Both the position numbers and the translations under genes were made by a program. A stretch of DNA of 64,000 bases. Origin: Alligator mississippiensis (lineage: Eukaryota; Chordata; Crocodylia; Alligatoridae). The DNA lies in the NCBI RefSeq assembly GCF_030867095.1, contig NC_081830.1:37555832-37619831 (forward strand), written 5' to 3'. Below the pieces are notes generated by a model. That model ran no database searches. It was not told where the DNA came from and was given only the letters and a program-made list of their open reading frames with translations. Shown here one piece after another: positions 49,101 through 56,600 of this stretch; positions within the stretch are counted from its first letter, which is position 1; each line of letters opens with the position of its first letter.

Positions 49101-50672
49101 CTTTGGAAAAAAACCAAACGTGCCAGAAATATAAAATGAGGTTGGCAGGTGTCCGCTCTGATAGCTCCCACACGAATCATTAAAGCAAGACCAAGGCAAT
49201 TCAGACAGCTGTGTAAGCAATACAAAATGTTCATAACTAACAATAATGGGTAAGCTTTGAGCCAAAAGATTCAAGAAATCATTAGACAAGTACCATCAGA
49301 AAATAAATTTTACATCGGGGTAATTAAGTGCCTTGCAACTCAAAAACTATTTGACAAATTTACTTCAAGCCTTCCAGAAAACATCTGCCGCCTTCCCCTC
49401 CAGCAATTTAGCAAGTTTCAGGCTAAGTCGCATATTTCCAGACAAAATTAAAAAGGCCATAAAAAGTATGTTAGTATTAATAATGGGGTTAGCTACTTCT
49501 CTGCAATAAAAGTAACAGAGCTACAATGAGATCCACTAGTACTTTAAACTCTTAGGGCTTCTTTCAAAGTCAAATATGTTTGCAGAGACAGATAAACATG
49601 GAAGTATGACAACAGCCTGTAACTTAAATGATCCTCTAAAATGAAGTACTGGAAACGAATGCAGTGCCACAATATGGATTCCAGAATAGAGCATCACAGG
49701 GCAGATTCACATATTAACTAAAGCAAATGTGCTCAGTGGATGCTCTTCAAATCACTGCAACCATCTGAAGTGGTACAAGCATCTTGTTACATAGAGCACA
49801 GAGAAGCCCTCCCTGCAATGATGATGTAACTTGACTGTATACCTGTTGAATTCTCACCATTCTGCTCATCTCTCAGGCTCTGCTGGCTGAGGTCTGTCAC
49901 TATGCAAGCTGCTTGCTTCTTCCCTTCTTCATCCCCTGACTCTTCCGATTCAATCCGCCTGTCAACTGTGAGAGATACAGAACAGCAGGCTTAGGCTGCT
50001 TTCAGAAGAGAGAGCACCAAGCAGGTACAACAACCAAGACTGACATGAACCACCATGTGGTTAGTAGAGATCCTAAATTTACTAAATTAAAGGTTTAGTC
50101 TTAAATAAAAGGCCTCTTACCCCTTGTTTTTACTTTGATTTTTGGAACACTTTTTCCTCCCTTCACATCTTCCTAAAACCAACAATCTGGGAAGAAGACT
50201 GGAGGAAAAAGGACATTTCTTAGATCAATGGAGTACGAATCCAAGGGTTAAGGAGACTGAATTAGTATGGTTACATTTAAAAAGCGCAGAGGGGGCTGGC
50301 AACTTCCACCCTGGTTTCAAGGAGGGCTGCTCCTCGCCCTACCAGCCCCTCCAGAGCCCGAGAGGCTGCGGCTTGGCTGGGATCAGCGAAGCCTCTGGAC
50401 GCGCCCACAGGCCTCACGATCAGGGGCCGATGGTGGGGGCAAGGAGGTGAAGCAGCTCGGACCCGGTCGCCCTGCCCGCCCGGGGCCGCCCGACCCTGTG
50501 CTCCGCGCCTGCGGGTCCTGCCCCAGCGCCTCGCTCTCGCCCTAGGCCCAGCCGCCCCGGCCCCGAACGTGAGGCCTAGCCGGGCCGCGGGTCCCTCCCC
50601 CCGGGCCGGGCCCGCCGGCGGCCTCTCACCCTCCATCATCTCCTGCGGCCCTTCTCCGCTTTCCGCCGCCAT
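24979..50672 (-). CDS. PPP1R7: SDS22, protein phosphatase 1 regulatory subunit 7 (complete, 10 coding exons)
   Basis: Leucine-rich-repeat partner of protein phosphatase 1 catalytic subunits; it binds PP1 through its curved LRR face and is involved in PP1 maturation and localisation, including in the nucleus and at mitosis. Exons in gene order: 50672-50630, 49965-49858, 43200-43145, 42082-42017, 38218-38088, 36782-36620, 32405-32289, 31130-31026, 29225-29139, 25155-24979. All have AG/GT borders and agreeing phases. The sum is 1053 nt, 350 residues plus stop, against 360 in human. Order: acidic, disordered N-terminus (about residues 1-75), then 22-residue SDS22-type LRRs (L..L.L..N.I..IENL) from about 75, and the C-terminal LRR cap with LERNPLQKDPQYR and final ATFVRF. 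No damage seen. It is head-to-head with PASK across a CpG-rich zone. Confidence 0.98.
25181..25202 (+). repeat. (CA)n microsatellite by a splice acceptor
   Basis: Eleven perfect AC units, continuing the ACACACAAACATACAT stretch from 25,164. On the PPP1R7 sense strand it reads as GT repeats 26-47 nt upstream of the last exon. Confidence 0.95.
25657..25694 (+). repeat. A-rich / (AAAAT)n simple repeat
   Basis: A-tracts of 8-11 separated by single T residues, next to TCTGAAGCTC. No retroposon body recognised. Confidence 0.85.
25796..26068 (+). mobile_element. Short hAT-like element, CAGTCATTCTCAAC ends
   Basis: Left CAGTCATTCTCAACAAAGGG and right AGTTTGAGAACCACTG are inverted repeats; interior GGTGCCACCAGATCTTTTGA and CTGCAAGGAGGTAAGC match the 20,861 copy. 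Flanks GTCTATGC and ATCTATTA agree at 5 of 8 only. Located in PPP1R7 intron 9. Confidence 0.85.
26728..26790 (+). repeat. Possible MIR-like SINE scrap
   Basis: ACAGCACAGAACTGGGACTC followed by GTAGTTCTTGTCTCAGCTCC resembles the MIR 5' half. Short and uncertain. Confidence 0.35.
29139..29225 (-). CDS. PPP1R7: PPP1R7 exon 9: LRR
   Basis: 87 nt, phase 0-0, acceptor TTGCTTTAG and donor GTAAGT. Encodes NKLTMLDIASNRIKKIENI and SHLTELQEFW, one full SDS22-type repeat. Confidence 0.97.
29370..29537 (+). mobile_element. Short hAT-like element, CAGGATTGCC / GGCTGCCAATCCCTG ends
   Basis: The ends form a degenerate inverted repeat; the interior contains GGGCCATAGGCTGCC, as in the family at 22,087. Flanks AATTGGGC and TTTAGGGC agree at 5 of 8, so the boundaries are tentative. 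Confidence 0.55.
29749..30361 (+). mobile_element. hAT-like element with repetitive interior
   Basis: Left CAGGGGTATCAAACTTGCCT and right ATATGTTTGACACCCCCA are inverted repeats. Flanks CCTTAAGA (29,741-29,748) and TCTTCAGA (30,362-30,369) agree at 6 of 8. The interior repeats CTGGGCTTCTTCCC and its complement GGAAGAAGCCCAG several times, so overlapping open frames on both strands are repeat artefacts. Confidence 0.82.
31026..31130 (-). CDS. PPP1R7: PPP1R7 exon 8: LRRs
   Basis: 105 nt, phase 0-0, acceptor CATTTTCAG and donor GTGAGA. Encodes SNRLTKIEGLQNLVNLRELY and LSHNGVEVIEGLENN. Confidence 0.97.
31237..31429 (+). mobile_element. hAT-like remnant, GGCCAACC ends
   Basis: Left AGGGCCAACCCTTTTTGTTA and right CAATAGGTTGGCCATCTG are inverted ends. 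The interior (CAGACATGC-type start, CTGATCCACTGCTCTGCTTT) parallels the copy at 48,201-48,432. Confidence 0.65.
32004..32020 (+). repeat. A17 homopolymer
   Basis: Run of 17 A in PPP1R7 intron 7. Confidence 0.9.
32289..32405 (-). CDS. PPP1R7: PPP1R7 exon 7: LRRs
   Basis: 117 nt, phase 0-0, acceptor GTTTTACAG and donor GTATTG. Encodes AIENIDTLTNLDSLFLGKNK and LQNLDALTNLTVLSIQ. Confidence 0.97.
32406..36619 (-). other. PPP1R7 intron 6
   Basis: 4.2 kb of mostly AT-rich, low-feature DNA. The only recognised repeat is a MIR-type SINE at 33,131-33,330. Open frames of 60-97 codons here show no domain. Confidence 0.7.
33131..33330 (+). repeat. MIR-type SINE
   Basis: GCAGCATGGTCTAGGAGAGA, CAAATCCTAATCCTGCCAGT, TCTGTGCCCCAGTTCCCCTA and a GGTGCTGTGTAGATGCTAA end follow the MIR consensus order in the plus direction. 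Diverged but near full length. Confidence 0.7.
36620..36782 (-). CDS. PPP1R7: PPP1R7 exon 6: LRRs
   Basis: 163 nt, phase 2-0, acceptor CATGCCAG and donor GTGGGT. Encodes ILDISFNILRRIEGLDRLTQ, KKLFLVNNKISKIENLSSL and QMLELGSNRIR. Confidence 0.97.
36950..37095 (-). mobile_element. CR1 LINE 3' end fragment
   Basis: ATAGCTGTTAGGGTCAGAAG, GACCTCAACAGATCATCGAG and GGGGTCATATGACCCCAGCC are the reverse complement of a CR1 3' terminus, as at 52,885. Minus orientation, 5'-truncated. Confidence 0.85.
37455..37620 (+). repeat. MIR-type SINE
   Basis: GACTCTGAAGAACTGAGTTA, ACATGACCTTGGGCAAGTCA, AAAATGGGGATG and TTAATTAGATGAGCAGCAGT, then GGGCAGGATCTCTGT, give the MIR core and tail order. Confidence 0.75.
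38088..38218 (-). CDS. PPP1R7: PPP1R7 exon 5: first LRRs
   Basis: 131 nt, phase 0-2, acceptor CAACTCTCAG and donor GTGAGT. Encodes TLCLRQNLIKQIANLEQLQ, TLRELDLYDNQIRKIENL and ESLTELE. Confidence 0.97.
38591..38771 (+). mobile_element. Short hAT-like element, CAGGAGTCAGCAAC ends
   Basis: Left CAGGAGTCAGCAACCTACAC and right AGGTCACCAACCCCTG are inverted repeats. Flanks ATTTAAAA and GTTTAAAG agree at 6 of 8. The interior has CTATCTGGCCCGTGAAGC, as in the 21,066 family. Confidence 0.8.
38930..39153 (+). mobile_element. hAT-like fragment, GGCCCTAG end
   Basis: GGCTGGATCTGGCCCATGGG followed by GGTGTTGAGCACCACGGCCC is typical of 'location-reference' hAT MITE right ends in this window. No matching left end or duplication found. 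Confidence 0.4.
39377..40435 (+). mobile_element. hAT-like element, TAGGGGTGCACCGAT ends, full length
   Basis: Left TAGAGGTGCACTGATATAAT and right CTCTATCGGTGCACCCCTA are inverted repeats extending into ATCGG-rich subterminal repeats (CTGATATCGGATCAGTACC, AGATATCGGATCAGTATCGG). Flanks TCTATGTA (39,369-39,376) and TCTGTGTA (40,436-40,443) match at 7 of 8. About 1.06 kb with a GC-rich interior and no transposase. Confidence 0.9.
40600..41756 (+). mobile_element. hAT-like element with exact 8-bp duplication, TAGGGCTGTGCAAAA ends
   Basis: Left TAGGGCTGTGCAAAATGGTT and right ATTTTACACAGACCTA are inverted repeats. Both flanks read GTAAATAA (40,592-40,599 and 41,757-41,764), an exact duplication. 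Subterminal regions carry TTTTGG/CCAAAA repeats; the GC-rich interior shares modules with 54,203-55,254 and with 12,540-12,993. 1,157 bp, non-coding. Confidence 0.93.
42017..42082 (-). CDS. PPP1R7: PPP1R7 exon 4
   Basis: 66 nt, phase 0-0, acceptor TTCTTTCAG and donor GTAAAA. Encodes DVDLNHFRIGKIEGFEVLKK plus VK, the LRR entry segment. Confidence 0.96.
42083..43144 (-). other. PPP1R7 intron 3
   Basis: About 1.06 kb with one 46-bp direct tandem duplication (42,501-42,585); otherwise no recognised feature. Confidence 0.7.
42501..42585 (+). repeat. 46-bp tandem duplication
   Basis: CTGAAGCTTAAGCTATGAAC followed by TGTGTCAAATTATTTGAT recurs 46 bp later with a few changes. Simple local duplication. 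Confidence 0.9.
43145..43200 (-). CDS. PPP1R7: PPP1R7 exon 3
   Basis: 56 nt, phase 1-0, acceptor TCTGTTACAG and donor GTAATT. Encodes (G)EAETPVDMETISLDPEAE; human has ELPVDMETINLDRDAE. Confidence 0.95.
45560..45720 (-). repeat. MIR-like SINE fragment
   Basis: GAGGTCACACAGAAATTCTA, GGCAGAGGCAGAAATAGAAA and CTGACTTCTAGCTCCCAAC resemble the MIR/core-SINE tail segment. Diverged. Confidence 0.45.
46869..46912 (-). mobile_element. CR1 LINE 3' terminal scrap
   Basis: TTTCATAGACATTAGGGCTG followed by GAAGGGACAGG is the reverse complement of the CR1 3' end, as at 52,885. Confidence 0.75.
48201..48432 (+). mobile_element. hAT-like remnant, GGTCAATC...TTTGGCCACCC
   Basis: GGGGTCAATCTTTTTGGCAG to TACCACACTTTGGCCACCCT; interior matches the 31,237-31,429 copy (AGACATGC start, CTGCTTTGTTTTCTGCTCCC). 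Duplication not resolved. Confidence 0.65.
48441..48744 (+). mobile_element. Short hAT-like element, CAGCGTTTCTCAACC ends
   Basis: Left CAGCGTTTCTCAACCTATGG and right GGGTTGAGAACCACTG are inverted repeats. Flanks TGTTAGAG (48,433-48,440) and TGTTAAGG (48,745-48,752) match at 7 of 8. It carries GGGTCGTGACCCAGAAGTGG. Confidence 0.9.
49858..49965 (-). CDS. PPP1R7: PPP1R7 exon 2: acidic N-terminal region
   Basis: 108 nt, phase 1-1, acceptor ATCTCTCACAG and donor GTGAGA. Encodes VDRRIESEESGDEEGKK, CIVTDLSQQSLRDEQN; human has VDRRVESEESGDEEGKK and LSEQSLKD. Confidence 0.96.
49966..50629 (-). other. PPP1R7 intron 1, CpG-rich near exon 1
   Basis: 664 bp; the half next to exon 1 is part of the CpG island. 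No other feature. Confidence 0.7.
50630..50672 (-). CDS. PPP1R7: PPP1R7 first coding exon with start codon
   Basis: ATG at 50,672-50,670 encodes MAAESGEGPQEMME before donor GTGAGA; human starts MAAERGAGQQQSQEMME. The GGCGG following the ATG and the CpG-rich setting fit a normal first exon. Confidence 0.96.
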
Positions 50673-50799
50673 GTTGCTTTTCCTGCCCCCGTCCCCCCTC
50701 TTTCCGGAACTCGCTGCCGCCACGCGCGCAGCCAATCCCCGGCTGCAGGGAGCCAGCCTTCCAGCCACTCACGTCTTCGCTTTCCTCACCGAGACTCCC

Positions 50800-50814
50800 G
50801 GGGGGGGGGGGGGG
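50800..50814 (+). repeat. G15 homopolymer in promoter
   Basis: Fifteen G in a row between the CCAAT box and the NRF1-like site. A run this long is length-variable and hard to sequence, so its exact length may be wrong. Confidence 0.85.
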
Positions 50815-51060
50815 CTTTTTGCGCATGCGTACGCCCGCCCCAGCACCCCGCAGCCTTACGGGAGATGTAGTTTCCGCCTTCACGCAGAGGAGGGCGGGGG
50901 GTAGAGGTACTGCGGGGCTTGGCCCGGCGCCAGCCCGCTCTACCTCCTCCCCGGCCTCGGCGGCGGAAGCGGGGCCGGGGCCAGCCGGGCTCTCGGTGGA
51001 TCCCGCTGTGCAGCGTTGTGGGTGGCTCAGCACAGCCCTCAGTAAAAACCAGCTCCGCTG

Positions 51061-52019
51061 CAACGCAGGCAGAGCATTGGCCAGGGCTGGGCAGCTGGGG
51101 TACTGCGACCCTCTTGTCACAGGGCTCACACCGGTCCTTCCGAGGCAGGTTTGGACACTGCCTCGCTCGGCCCCGGATGGAGCCCCTCAGTGCCACTTCA
51201 GTGCCCAGCATCCATACGTGATACCTACACTCCGATCAGTCGCCCAATGACTAGGAGGTGCATGTAAATGGCTTCAGCCCAGGGTGGGGCCGAAGGCAGG
51301 GGGACTTGCACTTTGTGGACTAACTACCTCAGAGACGTGTAAGTGGAGAGCCACAAGCCCAAGGGAAATCTACCTAACACCTGTAAAAGGCAAACATGGG
51401 AATAAAAACGCATAACCTGGCTTGACACTAAGAACCAGCTCTGATAACGGTTTATGGCCCATTTTAATTCTGATTTTTTTCCCACGCAAAGACGAGACTT
51501 ATCAGCGTCTCCCCCGCCATTCCTTACGATAGGCCTTGATCTCCCAGTAACCCGCTGTTTTTCTTTCCCTAATTGTGTCAGCCCCTCCCCTGCGCTGTGC
51601 TCGCTCCGTGCCCGCCTTCCTGCCACCGTGCCAAAGCTCTGACTTGAACCTAGCTCCAGAGTTGGCTCAGTACAAGATACCACCTTAACACGTCCTTGCC
51701 CCTCGCATGAGCTTCCCCAAGCAGGGGCTGACTTCCTCCGGTGCTTCATGATGAAGGGCATGCGGGACATGGAGTTTTCTACTAGAAAGCAGTGGTCGAA
51801 AAAATGAAGGGGCAGGAGGGAAACAAAGCAGCTACCCCGCTGAGGGACTCAGCAAGGGCTCCGCCTAGCGAGTCCAAGGGAATGGGGTAAGACTCCGCAG
51901 CAAGCTCTGTTCTGACTGCCCCTAACACAACCCAGTCACACGCACAGCACCATACACAGAGCGTCGCACGCAGGAAGAGCGCTCCTAAACCCCGCTGGAC
52001 CATTTTGCCCCCTCCCGCG
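51061..52019. other. Divergent intergenic spacer PPP1R7-PASK
   Basis: About 1 kb between the two CpG-rich blocks; moderately GC-rich, with no gene, repeat or clear site recognised. Confidence 0.6.
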
Positions 52020-52560
52020 CCCCGTAGGCAGAGGCGACCGCGTCCCTAGCAACCCCGCGCGCGGGGATTTGGCCCATGGAGAAGCCGTTTGGGCCGCGCG
52101 CCCCGGAGGCCAATTGGCTGCTATGGCTGTCAATCCCAACCGTCCCCTCGGGTTCCGCCCTCCGGATTGGACGGAGAGGTGAGCGCGGCCCGCCCCTTTC
52201 CCGGCGCGGCAAGCGTTGCTGCCCGGACTGAGGGAGTCGGCGCCGCCGCCGCTGGTTCGTGCCACTGAGACGCCTTGCTCAGCCCCGTGTCTCTGGGCTG
52301 CAGGGTACGGAGTTGCTCCCGGCCTCTTGCGGCTTGGGGGGGTCGGGGGAGCGGCGGCGCCGGGTTGGTGAGGCCGTAACTGGCGCAAGACGGCTCGCGG
52401 GTCCCTGCGAGGGGGCGGACGGGGCAGGGAGCGGACGGCAGAGCAGCGGATGGGTCAGGGAGCAGAAGACAGCGCCGCCCTGATAACAGGCAGGGAGACG
52501 AGGGCAGGGCAGAGCTGCCCATCCCGCTGGGGGCAGCTGCGCAGGCAGGGAGCGCAAGGC
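52020..52560 (+). promoter_or_regulatory. PASK: CpG island and probable PASK promoter / 5' non-coding exon
   Basis: CG-dense block upstream of the first PASK coding exon. CCAATTGG at 52,110-52,117 and ATTGG (reverse CCAAT) at 52,166-52,170 precede GGCGCCGCCGCCGCTGG near 52,240. The transcription start and 5' exon donor could not be fixed from sequence; the start is probably at 52,200-52,300. Confidence 0.6.
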
Positions 52561-52884
52561 AAGAACAGCAGCCCGTGAGGCAGGGGAAGGGGGTGGAGTG
52601 GCACCTAGGGTGTGGGGCTACCTTGTGTCCCCCTCTGTTGTAGGACACTTTTACTTTGTGTCCCTAGGAATTCCCATGTAGCTCATCGGAGACATCTAGT
52701 GAAGGTTAGGCTTAAGGAAGAGCCTGTCACTAGTACAGCCTTTTTCTGTGTTTGAAAATGACCCTAGCAATGAGAAGCGGGGCTGGCTGAGGGCACATTC
52801 CTTCTTCAGAAGTAACTTGGAAAAGCCAGGTGGGCGTTAAGAACAGAGATCAAAGGCTCATACAGCCATGGAAAAACTTGGCCT

Positions 52885-53185
52885 TCATAGATTCATAGAC
52901 ATCAGGGCTGGAAGGGACCTCACAAGATCATCGGATCCAGCCCTCTGCCCAAAGGGCGAGCAGGCAGTCAGCTGGGGTCATGTGATCCCAGCAGGATAGG
53001 CCTCCAAGTGTTTCTTAAAGGAATCCAGAGTAGGTGCCTGCACCTCTTTGGGGAGTCTATTCCAGGCCCTGGGGACTCAGACAGTAAAGAAGTTTTTCCT
53101 TATGTCCAGCCTAAAATGGTCTTCCAAGAGTTTGTGACTGTTGGTCCTAGTCTTCCTAAGGGGTGCCCTGGTGGTGGTGGTGTTT
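52885..53185 (-). mobile_element. CR1 LINE 3' end fragment
   Basis: ATAGATTCATAGACATCAGG, GGCTGGAAGGGACCTCACAA, GGTCATGTGATCCCAGCAGG and TTCCTTATGTCCAGCCTAAA match the reverse complement of a CR1 3' portion. It lies in the first PASK intron, 5'-truncated. Confidence 0.9.
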
Positions 53186-53411
53186 TATTTGCCTCGTGGT
53201 GTTTGTGGGTAAAATGGTCCTAAGTGAGGTCATTTAGACACCCCGGGGCCTTTTGAAAACTGGACATAAATGATAAAAAGCTTCAGAAAACGTTACCCAA
53301 GGCCTTGTCTCACTCCTCATTGTGGCTAGATCTGAGGCACACTGACAAGGTGCCCTTATGCTTTGGATTACAACTTGTAAATCTGACTGAACTCTTCTGT
53401 ATTTCCTTCAG

Positions 53412-53620
53412 AGATGGTGGATCCCAAGGGTGACGTGACAGTTTGAATATGGCAGCCATGGAACACAGCTGTGGTGAACAGGGGCTAGCATGTTCCTCAC
53501 CGGGGTTATCCCTCCGAGGACTAAATGACTCTGATGAGCTGAGCAAATCCTATCCTTGGACCAACAAGAGCAGGAAAAGCCGGCTTTCTAAACTTTGCCG
53601 GAGTAAACCATCTTTGTCTG
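53412..53620 (+). CDS. PASK: PASK first coding exon (5' UTR 53,412-53,448; CDS from 53,449)
   Basis: Acceptor TTTCCTTCAG. The main ATG at 53,449 encodes MAAMEHSCGEQGLACSS, then SYPWTNKSRKSRLSKLCRSK and PSLSG, ending phase 1 at donor GTGATT. The R-LSKLCRS-LS pattern matches human NGLSRLCQSRTALS, and the junction gives LSGNGWSS against human LSEDRWSS. A 10-codon upstream ORF (ATG 53,414, TGA 53,444-53,446) ends 2 nt before the main ATG. Confidence 0.88.
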
Positions 53621-56600
53621 GTGATTATCCCACAGTATTCTGTCAATGTGAACTTGTTAACTGAAGAGATGTGCATGCTTTTAAATGTCTGTAAGGTTTG
53701 CCTTATATATCAGAAATGACAGAATTAATGAAGTAACTGGCAGGGGGAGGGAAGAAAGGGGAGAAGATTATGTTGGTACTAGGGGAATTGAGAAGGGAGG
53801 GAATTGAACTTGGAATGTATTCATGGGCTGGGTGTGTCTGTTACATACTAGTCACAGACAGTATAACTGTGTAGATCAGGGGTCCTCAACCCCTGGCCTG
53901 TAAGCCAAATCTATCTCTCGGAGCTATGGCTCCCCACAAGTCAGAAAATTTAGTTGCAGGGAGCAGTGTCAATTAATACTGCCACTGCACCCGTACTGCC
54001 AAAATACTGAGCCCCACGCAGTCAATCAGGCCTGGCTCAGGCTCTTGCCATGTGGCTGGATGGGGCCCAGGCTGGCCTTGCACTCCACAGTTAGATTGGG
54101 CCCTGGCTGGTTGTTCTATCGCTCTCCCCCATGTGGCTGGATCAGGGCCAGGTTGCCCCCCCACCCCATGCAGCATGGGGCAGATGGACCTGGGCTGCCC
54201 ATTAGGGCTGTGCAAAGCTTTGGGTGCTGATTCGGTTCAGAGGAGATTCGGTCCGATTCGGTGGATGAATCTCTGAATCCAAATCGAATTGGGACAAATT
54301 AAAAGGTCCAAATCAATTTGAAGCTCTCTGAATTGATTCAGAAAAGATTCGGAGAGCTTTGGTGATTTGGGCAGTCCCAGCTGGCTGCAGCAGGGAGCTG
54401 GACCCTGACTCCATGCTGATAAGTAGGCGGCGAGGGAGGGAAGGCTGGAGGAGGGGGAGGGGACCATGGGGGGACCCGTGCCAGGCCACATTCCCTGCCT
54501 GCTTCCCAGTCCCTCAGAGCGCCCCCCAACCCCCACCTGCTCTCCCAGCCACCCCAGTGGCTGCCCTGCCCGGCCCCAGCTCCTGGCTCTTTAAAAAAAG
54601 CCTCTAGTTACCCGCTGCTGCCAAGCAAGGGGGGAATCCCTGCTGCCCCCCACTGCCCCTTGCTGCATGGGGGAGCTCTGCCACAAGCTCCCCCCCCCCA
54701 CCCCTTGGTCCACCCCAGCTCCTGGCCCTTTAAAAAAACCCCAAAACTCTGGACTTACTAGCTGCTGCAGCAGCCTTGGGGCTTCTGGGGGCTCATGGAA
54801 AATCCCCCCCATGCAGCGCAGGGCGGCAGGGGTCAACCCCCAGCTGGGCAGGAGCTGGTGAGTATATGGAGCTTTTTTTTTTTTTTTTTTAAAGGGCCGG
54901 TAGCTGGGGCAGGCAGGGCAGCCATAGCAGGGCTGGGAGAGCAGTCGCGGGTCCAGGGGCTCATTGCAGAGTCCCACTATGTGGCAAAGGGCAGTGGTGG
55001 GCAGCGGGGATCACCCCTCGCTGGGCAGGAACCAGTGAGTGGGGGCTTTTATTTTTCAAAGAGCCGGGGCTGGGAGAGTGGGCAGGGGATGGGGCCTGTG
55101 TGACTCAGAAATTCCGTTGATTTGACAGCAGCCGAATCTCCAAATCAGATTTGTCCGAATCAATTCAGGACAGTGATTTGAATCACTGAATCAAATTACT
55201 GTCCCCCAAATCGGCTGAATCAGAAGTGAATACTAGCCACTTCATACAGGCCTACTGCCCATCCATGTCCCTATATGCCTGGATCAGCTTGGGCTGCCTT
55301 CCCCTCTGCAGCTGAAATGGGGCCCGGCCATTCCTGCCTACCCTGCTGGGATGGGGCTGAGCCATTGCTGCTCAGCAGAATTGGGGCAGGGCCCCTTCTG
55401 CCCCATGCTCCAGATTAGGTCCATCATCTGGGTCTGACCCACAGATTGATTTAGTACTGCCCATCTGGCCTGTGGGATGAAAAGTTTGGGCATAACTGGT
55501 ATAGATACCATCAGACTGCTCCAATTGTGACCTCTTTGCAATGCTGCCTGTTCCTGAAAGCTGCTTCTTTTTTTCAGGAGTGAAATGGTGAGGCTTCATG
55601 GTTGATGCTCTGCCACTTCCTGAAGTACCACAGTTTACAGGCAGTGCTGCCAAGACTTTTGGCACAGTTGGTTGACAAGATGTGCACATTCACATAGTTA
55701 TGAGAACTGAGGACTAGGGTAGCATTTCAATCACAGATCTGCTTTAGTTATGAACAGTTAATTAACTGACTTCTGACTAAACAAATATTTAAAATAACTG
55801 CAGTTTAGATTATTAAAACAACAGAATTTTTTTTGCATTTCACTTGGTTTGGGCTAAAGGCAAGCAGAATTATGTTACTGGTTATCATGCAAAAGCACAA
55901 TTTTTTCAGTCTTTGGGTTATAGCCACTGGAATACTTACTACATCCAATCCAAGCAATTGTATGAGTTAGCAGTGTTTTCATTATTATTAATGTAATTAT
56001 GAATAGTTTAAGATCCTTCCTTAGCCTCAAAATTTATGTTTTGATGTTTAACTATTTGAAAATTGTTTCAGCTGATGCTTAATCTTTCTCTGAACATTCT
56101 CTCTCATGTAAATGCTCCATTTGCAGATTTCTGTAGCTGATTCTCTTTCCTTGTCATAGGGAATGGGTGGAGTTCTTATTGTTTGTCTTCACTGGCTGCT
56201 CACAACATTAGTACCAGCAAACTTAGTAACTCTTGGGTTCAACTGGAATCAGACTCCCTGTCCAGTTCATTTAGTAGCACTTCTTATTCCTTCTTGAATG
56301 CCCTGACCGTAGAGGAGTCTGCCCAGTCCTTCCTGACTGCTGTACGCAACCCAAACAAAGCTATATTCACTGTGGATATCAGAACAACAGAGGTACCTAT
56401 TTGTATCTATTAGTACTAACTTAAAAATAAACTTTGTATAATTATGTTATGCCATATAGTGTTGTGTTATATAGACTCAAAACTTGTATTATTTTTACTT
56501 GTACTGCTAAGGGAACTTGAGGTCATTCTTTTATTTAAATTCTTGAGATTATCATCCTACAACCACTAACTATCCATTGATCTCAACTGTTTTCTATAAT

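Larger units (their letters stand above)
43201..49857 (-). other. PPP1R7 intron 2
   Basis: 6.7 kb, mostly AT-rich DNA without genes. Recognised: a MIR-like scrap (45,560-45,720), a CR1 end scrap (46,869-46,912) and two adjacent hAT-like elements (48,201-48,744). Nothing seen in 43.2-45.5, 46.0-46.8, 47.0-48.2 or 48.8-49.8 kb. Confidence 0.7.
50330..51060. promoter_or_regulatory. CpG island over the PPP1R7 5' end
   Basis: Dense CG dinucleotides spanning exon 1 and upstream sequence. Sites seen: TTTCCGGAA (50,701, ETS-like), CCAAT (50,732-50,736), GCGCATGCG (50,821-50,829, NRF1-like) and GGGAGATGTAGTTT (50,860-50,873; reverse AAACTACATCTCCC, the conserved ACTACA-n2-CCC promoter motif). No TATA box. 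Confidence 0.75.
53877..55498 (+). mobile_element. Outer hAT-like element, CAGGGGTCCTCAACC end, split by insertion
   Basis: Left CAGGGGTCCTCAACCCCTGG and right AAAAGTTTGGGCATAACTG. Flanks GTGTAGAT (53,869-53,876) and GTATAGAT (55,499-55,506) match at 7 of 8. Without the inserted element and its duplication the host copy is about 560 bp. Interior has repeated GTGGCTGGAT..GGCCCAGGCTGG-like units. Confidence 0.88.
53621..56159 (+). other. PASK intron with nested hAT-like elements
   Basis: 2.5 kb, of which 1.6 kb is one hAT-like element with another inserted in it. The remaining 55.5-56.1 kb is AT-rich with nothing recognised. Confidence 0.8.

Noticed and set aside
50277-51250. Several 100-167 codon frames on both strands
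   Set aside because: All lie in the CpG island, where stop codons are rare; only the PPP1R7 first exon is supported.
54591-55103. Open frames of 100-128 codons at 54.6-55.1 kb
   Set aside because: Within the inner nested hAT-like element; proline/glycine-rich repeat translation.
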